From Azophilus sp965214305 (GTDB lineage: Bacteria > Pseudomonadota > Gammaproteobacteria > Pseudomonadales > Azotimanducaceae): a stretch of 64,000 bases of DNA. The stretch covers positions 1,240,001 to 1,304,000 of the forward strand of contig OZ243949.1 of NCBI GenBank assembly GCA_965214305.1, given 5' to 3'. The number at the start of each line of letters is the position of its first letter. The stretch's first letter is position 1. Below, piece by piece: positions 17,992-25,921 of this stretch. The notes below the pieces were generated by a model. That model ran no database searches, was not told where the DNA came from, and was given only the letters and a program-made list of their open reading frames with translations. Made by a program: the position numbers and the translations under genes.

Positions 17992-18111
17992 AATTAAGAC
18001 ATAAAAGCAGAAATAATTGTTAATGGTTACTGTAATAACACAAGAAAGCAACAATTTTCGATTGCGGTTTCGATACAGTGGCCTTCCTGCAATATGGCGG
18101 AGTGTGCGGCC
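17992..18111. promoter_or_regulatory. lrp-ald divergent promoter region
   Basis: This 120-bp spacer is strikingly AT-rich compared with its surroundings, with runs such as AATTAAGAC, AATAATTGTTAATGG and TGTAATAACA. That composition is typical of Lrp-family operator regions. Individual Lrp half-sites cannot be fixed by eye. Confidence 0.5.
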
Positions 18112-19212
18112 ATGCGTATCGGTGTTCCCAAGGAAGTGAAGGTCCATGAAAACCGGGTTGGGTTGACGCCGGGCTCGGTGGCCGAATTGACGGCGATTGG
18201 CGCGGAGCTGGTGGTGCAGGCCGGTGCGGGGCTGGGCGTTGGCTTCAGCGATGACGACTATCGGGCGGCCGGAGCCCGTATCGGCTCGGTTCGCGATGCC
18301 TTTGCCCAGGCGTTGATCGTCAAGGTCAAGGAGCCCCTGCCCCAGGAATGCCAGCGCCTGCGGAAGGGACAGCTGTTATTCACCTATCTGCATCTCGCGG
18401 CGGACAAACCCCAAACGCTCGCCCTGATGGAGTCCGGCGTCACGGCCATCGCCTACGAAACAGTGACGGAACCCGGCGGCGGGCTGCCTCTGTTAACGCC
18501 CATGAGCGAAGTCGCCGGGCGCATGTCGATACAGGTGGGTGCCTACGCCTTGCAAAATGCTAACGGTGGCTGCGGCCTTTTGCTCGGTGGCGTGCCGGGC
18601 GTTGCGCCGGCCAAGGTGGTGATTATCGGGGGCGGTGTGGCCGGCACCAATGCGGCGACCATGGCGCTTGGATTGCGGGCCGATGTAACCATCATCGACC
18701 AATCCATTGCCCGCTTGCGCGAGTTAAGCGAGCTGTTTCAAGGCCGGGCGCGGCTGTTGATGGCATCGCCTCATAGTATCTCGAACGAAACCCGGGCGGC
18801 GGATTTGGTGATCGGTGCCGCCTTGGTGCCCGGCGGCGCCGCTCCCAAGCTGTTGACTCGCGACATGGTTCGCGCCATGCGCGACGGCTCGGCGGTGGTC
18901 GATATATCCATCGACCAGGGCGGCTGCTTCGCCACCAGCCGGCCCACCACCCATAAGGATCCCACCTATGTGGCGGAAGGCGTCGTCCACTACTGCGTCA
19001 CCAATATGCCGGGCGCCGTATCCCGAACTTCGACCTTGGCTCTAAACAACGTCACCTTGCCCTACGTCAAGGCGTTGGTCAGGCTCGGTTGGCGGGAAGC
19101 CCTCCGCCGTGACCCGGGTTTCGCGGCAGGGTTGAATGTTCACGCCGGTGCCATACGCCATTGCCGGGTTGCGGAAGCGCTTGGTATGCCGCTTGTCGAA
19201 CGCGCCGCCTAG
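18112..19212 (+). CDS. ald: Alanine dehydrogenase
   Basis: 366 residues starting MRIGVPKEVKVHENRVGLTP, the standard family N-terminus; the upstream in-frame ATG at 18094 would add six residues and is less likely. The catalytic Lys is in VKVKEPLPQE and the catalytic His in LFTYLHLAADKP. The NAD-binding loop is VIIGGGVAGTNAA. It interconverts L-alanine with pyruvate and ammonia. With the divergent Lrp regulator, the downstream aminotransferase and alanine racemase it forms an alanine module. The stop codon TAG lies in CTAGGAGCCTGC of repeat family A. Confidence 0.95.
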   Translation: MRIGVPKEVKVHENRVGLTPGSVAELTAIGAELVVQAGAGLGVGFSDDDYRAAGARIGSVRDAFAQALIVKVKEPLPQECQRLRKGQLLFTYLHLAADKPQTLALMESGVTAIAYETVTEPGGGLPLLTPMSEVAGRMSIQVGAYALQNANGGCGLLLGGVPGVAPAKVVIIGGGVAGTNAATMALGLRADVTIIDQSIARLRELSELFQGRARLLMASPHSISNETRAADLVIGAALVPGGAAPKLLTRDMVRAMRDGSAVVDISIDQGGCFATSRPTTHKDPTYVAEGVVHYCVTNMPGAVSRTSTLALNNVTLPYVKALVRLGWREALRRDPGFAAGLNVHAGAIRHCRVAEALGMPLVERAA

Positions 19213-19423
19213 GAGCCTGCATATTCGTAAGGACGTGATGATCGTGCTGGATAATGGAACGAGTGCCACACGCCAATCTCGTCCCATGGCTCGCCCCATG
19301 GAATGGGTGAGTTATCCGCGCCAAACAAGGCGTTTCGGTGACGATGGTACACTCGGCGGTCTTCGTTAAACTCTTACCGTTCCGCAGACCTTCGGCAACA
19401 GGAAGACAACAGGAAACAGTATT

Positions 19424-20809
19424 ATGGCGGATCCGCTGCACAACGAATTTCCCCCCAGCACCCTTGAAGCCAAAGACTTGAAGCACCTGCTGCACCCCAG
19501 CACTAACCTGAAATTACACGCGCGCAAGGGGCCGACCGTCCATGCCCGTGCCGAGGGTATCTATATTTGGGACAACCACGGCAAACAGTATTTGGAAGGC
19601 ATGGCCGGTCTTTGGTGTACAGCGATTGGCTATGGCGAGCAGGAACTGAGCCGTGTGGCGGCGGAAACAATGCGTTCGCTAAGCTATTCGCAACTATTCG
19701 CGGGCAAGACCCACGAACCGAGCGTATTGCTGGCCGAGAAGCTGAAGGCGATGGTGCCCTTTGACGCGGGCCGCGTTTTTTTCGGGCTCTCCGGCAGCGA
19801 TGCCAACGATACCCAAATCAAGCTCATGTGGTACTACCACAACGCCATCGGCAAACCGGAGAAGAAAAAGATCATCTCCCGCCTTGGCGGCTATCATGGC
19901 ACCACCCTGGCTTCAGGCTCGCTGACCGGTCTGCCGCCATTTCACGCCAATTTTGACCTCCCCCTGCCGCAGGTGTTGCATACCGACCGCCCGCACTATT
20001 ACAGCGATGCCCGGGGCGCGGAAAGCGAGAGCGAGTTTTGTACGCGAATAGTCGGCAATTTAGAAGATCTGATCATTCGCGAGGGCCCGGAAACGATCGC
20101 GGCTTTCATCGCCGAACCGGTTATGGGTGTGGCCGGCGTCATCGTTCCGCCGGCCGGCTATTACGAGCAGGTGCAGGCGGTGCTCGCCAAGCACGATATC
20201 CTATTCATTGACGACGAGGTGATTTGCGGCTTTGGGCGTACCGGCGATTTGTTTGGTGCCGAAACCATGGGCATCCGGCCCACCACCATGAGCGTGGCCA
20301 AGGCGATGAGTTCCGCCTATCAACCAATTTCCGCCGTATTGATACCCGAGTTCATGTACGAACCGCTGGTGGATGCGAGCGATAAGGCGGGTGTCTTTGG
20401 GCACGGTTTCACCTACAGCGGCCACCCCGTATGCGCGGCGGTTGCACTACGCAACCTTGAACTCATGGAAGAGCGCGACCTGTTCGCCCAAGCGGCGCGG
20501 GTTGGTATTGGCCTTCAGGAGCGGTTGCAGGCGTTGGGGGAACATCCCTTGGTCGGTGACGTGCGCGGCCTGGGGCTTATGGGCGGCGCGCAGTTGGTGG
20601 CAGACAAGGAGGCGCGCTCACCCTTTCCCCAGGCCAAGGGTGTCGGTGCCTACTGCTCCGATCGATGCGCTGCCCACGGGCTGATTTTGCGCAACCTCGG
20701 CGACACCTTGGCGATCTGCCCACCGCTGATAATCAGCGAAGATCAGGTTGGCGAGTTATTCGACAAGTTTGAGCGAGCGCTCGACGACACCTTGAATTGG
20801 GCGCATTGA
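19424..20809 (+). CDS. Class III aminotransferase (omega-amino acid or amine:pyruvate type)
   Basis: 461 residues, PLP-dependent fold type I. The segments GMAGLWCTAIGYG, IDDEVICGFGRTG (PLP-contacting Asp) and SVAKAMSSAYQPISA (Schiff-base Lys) are clear. The N-terminal sequence and length match putrescine/beta-alanine/amine:pyruvate aminotransferases, which make alanine from pyruvate. Together with alanine dehydrogenase just upstream this would allow ammonia release from amines through alanine. The donor substrate is inferred. Start ATG at 19424 follows AGGAAAC. Confidence 0.88.
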   Translation: MADPLHNEFPPSTLEAKDLKHLLHPSTNLKLHARKGPTVHARAEGIYIWDNHGKQYLEGMAGLWCTAIGYGEQELSRVAAETMRSLSYSQLFAGKTHEPSVLLAEKLKAMVPFDAGRVFFGLSGSDANDTQIKLMWYYHNAIGKPEKKKIISRLGGYHGTTLASGSLTGLPPFHANFDLPLPQVLHTDRPHYYSDARGAESESEFCTRIVGNLEDLIIREGPETIAAFIAEPVMGVAGVIVPPAGYYEQVQAVLAKHDILFIDDEVICGFGRTGDLFGAETMGIRPTTMSVAKAMSSAYQPISAVLIPEFMYEPLVDASDKAGVFGHGFTYSGHPVCAAVALRNLELMEERDLFAQAARVGIGLQERLQALGEHPLVGDVRGLGLMGGAQLVADKEARSPFPQAKGVGAYCSDRCAAHGLILRNLGDTLAICPPLIISEDQVGELFDKFERALDDTLNWAH

Positions 20810-20832
20810 TACGAGAACCGCGCCCGATTTGC

Positions 20833-20921
20833 GGTAGTGTCGCAGTTTGAATTTTTCGACCGCGGGACGCCGCAGTTGGCGCAACCCCCAAATCCAAATC
20901 AATTCAAACTGATACAGGACC
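20833..20921. mobile_element. Family C miniature inverted-repeat element, 89 bp
   Basis: Left end GGTAGTGTCGCAGTTTGAAT; right end on the other strand GGTCCTGTATCAGTTTGAAT, 17 of 21 identical in the extended ends. It is flanked by perfect 8-bp direct repeats CGATTTGC at 20825-20832 and 20922-20929. Non-coding. It sits between the convergent aminotransferase and alanine racemase genes, where its hairpin could also stop transcription. Confidence 0.8.
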
Positions 20922-20980
20922 CGATTTGCTGAAAGATTGAATGACACCTAACTTTTCTTGATTCTCGCGAAAGATTGGGG

Positions 20981-22012
20981 CTATTCGCAGATGCGGGCAA
21001 CGCGGGGGGAAATACCCGTCAGCAGTTCGTAGGTGATGGTTTGCGCCCTGTTCGCAACGGTATCAATGGGCAATTGCGCCCCAAACAGTTCCGCCCAATC
21101 GCCGGTTTGAACCACGCAATCCGTCACGTCGATGGTGGTGAGGTCCATCGATATCCGGCCGACAATCGGGCAGCGCCCGCCCGCCACCGCAGCCTCCCCA
21201 CGATTCGACAGAGCACGCGGCAACCCATCGGCATAGCCAATACCCAGGACCGCCAAGCGCCCGGGGCGGTCACTCCGCCAAGTGGCGCCGTAGCCAACGG
21301 ATTCACCCGGCTGGACCGTCCGAATCTGGAGCACGGGGGCTTCCAACGTAGCGACCGGTTGGGTGGGGTTGGCTCGATTCGACCAGGGATTGCCGCCGTA
21401 GAGCCCGATTCCGGGGCGCGCCAGGTCGCCCTGAAAGCGCTGCCCCAACAAGGTGCCCGCCGAGTTGCCAATGCTACTGGCCAGCCCAGACAATTGGCTG
21501 GCCAGCCGCTCGAAGCGGCGCAACTGCATGTTGTTCAACGGGTGCTCCGGCTCGTCCGCGCAGGCGAGATGGGTCAGCAAAAGCATCGGTCGATAGCCAT
21601 CAAAGGTTGCGCGGGCGACCGTCTCCGGGAAACCCAAGCGATTCATGCCGGTATCCACATGCACGGCAATCCCCAACTCGCGGTGTGGTGCCCAGGCCGC
21701 CAATTGCTCCTGATGGTTGATGACCGGCGTTAACCGCGACTCGGCCAAGGCACCGGCCGTGTCCGGTCTGGCGCCCTCAAGCACATAAATGGTCGCCTCC
21801 GTTTGTGAGCGCCGCAAGGCAACGCCCTCGGCAAGCGTGGCGACAAAGAAATGTCGGCAGCCGAGACTCGCAAAGATGGAGGCCACCAAGGTCGCCCCCA
21901 ACCCGTAGCCGTCGGCCTTAACCACCGCACCGCAGGCACCGGTTGCGCTGGCACTGAACAACCGGTAATTGGCGGCAAGTGCGCCTCGATTAATGCGCAA
22001 ACGTGCGCTCAT
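20981..22012 (-). CDS. alr: Alanine racemase
   Basis: 343 residues from ATG at 22012 (a TTG two codons upstream is possible). The PLP Lys is in ACGAVVKADGYGLGA near the N-terminus. The second catalytic residue Tyr lies in VQPGESVGYGATWRS. The C-terminal domain contains CPIVGRISMDLTTIDVT. It converts L- to D-alanine for peptidoglycan; some organisms use a second copy for D-alanine catabolism. Position next to ald and its Lrp regulator makes a catabolic role possible. Confidence 0.93.
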   Translation of the reverse strand: MSARLRINRGALAANYRLFSASATGACGAVVKADGYGLGATLVASIFASLGCRHFFVATLAEGVALRRSQTEATIYVLEGARPDTAGALAESRLTPVINHQEQLAAWAPHRELGIAVHVDTGMNRLGFPETVARATFDGYRPMLLLTHLACADEPEHPLNNMQLRRFERLASQLSGLASSIGNSAGTLLGQRFQGDLARPGIGLYGGNPWSNRANPTQPVATLEAPVLQIRTVQPGESVGYGATWRSDRPGRLAVLGIGYADGLPRALSNRGEAAVAGGRCPIVGRISMDLTTIDVTDCVVQTGDWAELFGAQLPIDTVANRAQTITYELLTGISPRVARICE

Positions 22013-22196
22013 GCCCAATTAACGTTGCAACCAACCGGAAGTCGTTGACCTACATATTCAGAAATATCCAACAAAATCAAGCCCATGAAAGTTCTATCCA
22101 GAGTTATCGGAGCGCTGAGGCACACAACAGCCAGATTCTCGTGAAAGAGTTTGGGTGCGGGGTTTCGCTTGCGGCGCTGGGGCCGGCTAAGGGTAC

Positions 22197-23852
22197 TCAA
22201 GTACTGAGTATCCCCGTAATTTCACCCGTTGCGTCATTGAGTTCGATATCAAAGGCATTGGGGTGTGCGGGCAGCCCGGGCAGCGTTGTGATGTTACCGG
22301 CAAGGGTAACAATCTGCCGAGCACCCCCTTGCACACGCAATTCGCGGATAGGCAGGGTATGCCCGGTGGGTACGTTCAACAAATTCGGCTGTGCTGAAAC
22401 GGATAGGTGCGTTTTGGCCATGCAAATCGGATAGTTCCAACCGAGCCGGGCAAAACGTTCCGCCATTGCACGAGTGCCCGCTCCCCAATCGACGCTATCC
22501 GCCCGATAAACATCTTCCGCTAGGCGCGCCACCTTGGCTTCCAAGGGGTCGTCGTCGGCATAAAGCAACTTGACGTTCGCGTCGCCCCCATAGGCGGCCT
22601 CCCAACAGGCATCGGCCAAATCGGCCATGCCCACGCCGCCCTCGGCAAAACCGTTCGCTTCGGTGGCCGCATGGGCACCCGCATCAAGCGCCGCCCGGCA
22701 GGCCGCACGCACTTCGTCGGGCCGGTCCGAGGGAAAGCGGTTAATGGCCACCACCGCTGGCAAACCGTAAAGGCGCACGATACGGACGGCATTGGCAAGA
22801 TTTTCGGCACCTTTCTGGACGGCGGCCACATTGTGCGAGTCGAGTTCGTTGCGCGACACACCGCCATGCCATTTGAGCCCGCGGATGGTGGCGACCACCA
22901 CGGCCGCCGACGGGGATGGCCCGCCTTGACGAATCTTGATGTCCATGAATTTTTCGAAACCGAGGTCCGCCCCAAAGCCGGCCTCGGTAACCGTTAAGTC
23001 GGCGCAGTTCACCGCTAGGCGATCCGCCAATATGGAACTGCATCCGTGGGCGACGTTGCCGAACGGACCCATGTGGACAATAGCCGGCTGTCCCTCGGCG
23101 GTTTGCGCCAAATTCGGCTTCAACGCATCCCGCAACAACGCCATTAGGGCACCGATGCCGCCGATTTCCCGTGCCCGTACCGGCACCCCCGCTTCAGTCC
23201 AACCCAGAACGATATCACCGAGACGTTGGCGCAGGTCCGCATACCCCGATGCCAATGCCAATATTCCCATGATTTCGGAAGCCGCCGAAATGTCATAGCG
23301 CCCCTCCCGCATCGGCCCATTCATCCGGGCACCCACACCGGTAACAATTTGTCGCAGGGCGCGGTCTTCCGCATCGGTAACGCGCCGCCAAGTGATTCCC
23401 TGTGCAACAAACCCCGGTACGGCTTTGCGGTGTACGGCATTGTCGGTGATAGCGGCAAGCAGGTTGTGGGCCGACTGCATGGCATGAAAATCACCGGTGA
23501 AGTGCAGGTTGATCTCCTCCGCTGGCTGCACTGTGCTGCGCCCGCCGCCGGTGCCGCCACCCTTGTGGCCAAATACCGGACCGAGCGACGGCTGCCGAAT
23601 GGTCAGCACCGTATTGCGGCCAACGTGGGCAAGCCCTTGGGTCAACCCAACCGAAACCGTGGACTTGCCCTCCCCCGCAGGCGTCGGCGTGATGGCGGTA
23701 ACTACCACGAGCCGGCCCGGTTTGTCCCGTTGGGGGAAGATATCCAAGGGAATCTTCGCCTTGACCGGGCCGTACAGTTCCAAATCACTCGGCTCAAGCC
23801 CCAATTCCCCGGCCACATCCACAATGGGACGCAAAGGAGGTTTTGTTTTCAT
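22197..23852 (-). CDS. fhs: Formate-tetrahydrofolate ligase
   Basis: 551 residues from ATG at 23852, family length about 556. The ATP loop TPTPAGEGKSTVSVGLTQGL is at residues 60-79. Further family segments are RQPSLGPVFGHKGGGTGGG and AINRFPSDRPDEV. It forms 10-formyl-THF from formate, ATP and THF. An in-frame ATG 27 bp upstream is possible but lacks a better ribosome-binding site. In this window it could connect to sarcosine oxidase (35.8-41.1 kb), which releases one-carbon units on folate. The 283 bp upstream holds its promoter region and then an IS; no other gene is seen there. Confidence 0.95.
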   Translation of the reverse strand: MKTKPPLRPIVDVAGELGLEPSDLELYGPVKAKIPLDIFPQRDKPGRLVVVTAITPTPAGEGKSTVSVGLTQGLAHVGRNTVLTIRQPSLGPVFGHKGGGTGGGRSTVQPAEEINLHFTGDFHAMQSAHNLLAAITDNAVHRKAVPGFVAQGITWRRVTDAEDRALRQIVTGVGARMNGPMREGRYDISAASEIMGILALASGYADLRQRLGDIVLGWTEAGVPVRAREIGGIGALMALLRDALKPNLAQTAEGQPAIVHMGPFGNVAHGCSSILADRLAVNCADLTVTEAGFGADLGFEKFMDIKIRQGGPSPSAAVVVATIRGLKWHGGVSRNELDSHNVAAVQKGAENLANAVRIVRLYGLPAVVAINRFPSDRPDEVRAACRAALDAGAHAATEANGFAEGGVGMADLADACWEAAYGGDANVKLLYADDDPLEAKVARLAEDVYRADSVDWGAGTRAMAERFARLGWNYPICMAKTHLSVSAQPNLLNVPTGHTLPIRELRVQGGARQIVTLAGNITTLPGLPAHPNAFDIELNDATGEITGILST

Positions 23853-24135
23853 ATCGGTTTTACTCGCAACTCGTTGCATTATGAAAGTGCTGCGCACGGC
23901 TAACCCGCATATCTCACTAATTTCCTCGCGGTACGCCGATGCATCCCCGAAGCCTAGCCGCACTCTCTCCAGGTGTGTTGTCCTGTTATCAAGTACGCTA
24001 GCGGCTCCTCCCGTCCACAGGGTCAAGCGGGATGGTGCCTCAATCGTGGGCGACTAAAGTTGGTGAGATATGCAGGCTAACGAACCTCGCAACGGTAACT
24101 GTATCGGTGGTCGGCGCCAACCGCAAACGGTCAGC

Positions 24136-25611
24136 TGTCAAAGCAAAGTAGAAATGTCCCCTTTTCTCCAAAGTAGAGATGTCCCCTTCGGCCTTGCGCG
24201 GAGGGAGCGTAGCGACCGGAGCGCAAGGCCGCGCCGCGGCTATCCGGCGGCCGCCCCCGCGCCGGTCTTGAAAGAGCGTCGCCAGGGGTGGTCCGGTGGC
24301 GGCTTCCAGTCCGGCCGGGACCGCTGCCGCGCCTTGACCCTGTCCACCCGCGACCGCACGCTCTTCCCATCCTCAACCGGCGGCGGATCCCCGCCCCCGG
24401 CAAGCAACTCGACCGGCAGCTCGCGGCCGTCGCGCAGCACAGCCACCGCGCCGTTCCAGCCCTTGCACACCGTCACCGCGGCACCCCGCAGCCGGTAGCC
24501 CCGGCCTTGCCCGGTCACCTGGTAGGTGTCGCCCTCGAAGCTGATCGACAGGTTCTTCGCCAGCTTGCGTTCGTGCTGCTCGCACAGGATCAGATCCAGC
24601 TCCCGGTCGTTGTGCAACACCGCCCGGTGCGCGTCCGCCGGGTTGCGCGCCGCCACGCCGAAACGCCGGTTGTAGTCCGCCATGAACGCCGGCAGGTAGG
24701 CGTTCCCCGCCTCGATGCCGCAGATGCCACGCAGCCGCATCTCCTTCACCAGCCGGTCCTGCAGCGTCCGGTTGGCCCGCTCCACCCGGCCCTTGGCCTG
24801 CGGACTGCCGGCGTGGATTGGCGCGATGTCCAGCGTCCCCAGCGCCCGGCCGAACTGCGTCAACCCACCCTCCCGGCCCCGCAGGCTCACCCGGAATATG
24901 CTGTGGCGGTCCGAGTAGTACGCCACCGGACGCCCGTGGGCCGCCAGATGCGCCCGCGTCGTCTCCATGTAGGCCTCGGTCGTCTCCGCCGGCCAGAACC
25001 CCATCGCCAGCAGCCGCGACGTCGCGTCGTCCACGTACACGATCAGCGCGCACCGCGGCCCCCGGTCCTCGAACCAGTCGTGCGGCGAACCGTCGATCTG
25101 CACCAGATCGCCCAGGCAATCCCGGCGCGGCCGGCTCGGATGCGCGCGCGCCTCCCGACGCGCCTTCGGCCGCCACAGCCCGTCTTCGATCATCCAGCCC
25201 CGCAGCGTCTCCGCCGACAGCTTGAAACCGTGCGCCTCCACCAGCTTCTCGCAAGCGAGGGTCGGACCGAAATCCGGGTAGCGCCCGCGAACCAGGTCCA
25301 GCGCCGCACAGCGCACCGCCGGGTCGATCGCGTTGTTCGACCGCTTGCCCCGCCGCCCCGACACCAGCCCTGCCGCGCCCCGCTCCCGGTAGCGCGCCGC
25401 CAGGCGCTTCACCTGGCGCACACTCAACCGCAGCCGCAACGCCGCCTCGCGCTGCGACAGGCGCTTCTCCACCACATCGCGAATCACTCCCGCCCGATCC
25501 GACTCCCGCATGCTCAACAACACCTCCGCACTCGACAAGACAGCCCCTCCCCGATGAAAAAGGGGACACTTTAACTTTGCGCAAAGGGGACATTACTGCT
25601 TTGGGCTAACA
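24136..25611. mobile_element. Complete IS1202/ISNCY-type insertion sequence with 15-bp target duplication
   Basis: The 1476-bp element has imperfect terminal repeats of 26 bp, both opening TGT and both reaching AATGTCCCC (20 of 26 identical). A second GTCCCCTT copy lies just inside each end, as is usual for this family. The flanks are perfect 15-bp direct repeats CCGCAAACGGTCAGC at 24121-24135 and 25612-25626. Long target duplications are known for the IS1202 group. The exact flanks and intact transposase indicate a recent insertion. It is far more GC-rich than its surroundings inside the gene. Confidence 0.92.
24240..25538 (-). CDS. IS1202/ISNCY-family transposase (DDE integrase fold)
   Basis: 432 residues from a TTG start (MSSAEVLLSMRESDR). 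The N-terminal helix-turn-helix LSQREAALRLRLSVRQVKRL is at residues 27-46. The rve-type catalytic core gives Asp149 (LVQIDGS), Asp210 (YYSDRHS) and Glu253 (GRVERANRTLQ). No frameshift or internal stop is seen, so the element may still be active. The high GC content creates long open frames on both strands that are not genes. Confidence 0.92.
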   Translation of the reverse strand: MSSAEVLLSMRESDRAGVIRDVVEKRLSQREAALRLRLSVRQVKRLAARYRERGAAGLVSGRRGKRSNNAIDPAVRCAALDLVRGRYPDFGPTLACEKLVEAHGFKLSAETLRGWMIEDGLWRPKARREARAHPSRPRRDCLGDLVQIDGSPHDWFEDRGPRCALIVYVDDATSRLLAMGFWPAETTEAYMETTRAHLAAHGRPVAYYSDRHSIFRVSLRGREGGLTQFGRALGTLDIAPIHAGSPQAKGRVERANRTLQDRLVKEMRLRGICGIEAGNAYLPAFMADYNRRFGVAARNPADAHRAVLHNDRELDLILCEQHERKLAKNLSISFEGDTYQVTGQGRGYRLRGAAVTVCKGWNGAVAVLRDGRELPVELLAGGGDPPPVEDGKSVRSRVDRVKARQRSRPDWKPPPDHPWRRSFKTGAGAAAG

Positions 25612-25632
25612 CCGCAAACGGTCAGCCCGTCA

Positions 25633-25692
25633 GGTACTGGCTCAGTTTCAATTTCCAGCGCGGCAGAGCCCGGCCCGCGCCCGCATTGGCAG
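25633..25692. mobile_element. Truncated family C element
   Basis: The left end GGTACTGGCTCAGTTTCAAT and the following CGGCAGAGCCCGGCCCGCGC match the left half of the complete copy at 35645-35734. The right inverted end is missing. The end coordinate is approximate. It begins 7 bp after the IS target duplication. The remainder of the gap up to 25921 holds the promoter region of the next gene and nothing else I can name. Confidence 0.6.
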
Positions 25693-25921
25693 TGCGCAGC
25701 TCGATTCTTGGGGTTTGGTGCCCCGCCAAGGCATGCGTCGGGGGGCAAGGTCAATACATAATGTCTGGAGTAGGCTATATCCCCATTTACCTGGCCACAC
25801 TGGGGCCGAACGCGCTGCGCTTTACCGGGTACCCACGGGCGGACACGGGCGACGCAAATTGGCCATGCGCGGACAGCTTGTCTATAGTGGCTGGTTTTTG
25901 CCTTAAAAATCGGAGAGAAAA

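Noticed and set aside
24288..25593. Very long open frames on the plus strand and in another minus frame over the insertion sequence.
   Set aside because: They are Pro/Arg or Gly/Ala-rich shadows of the GC-rich transposase gene; the transposase frame alone has catalytic motifs.
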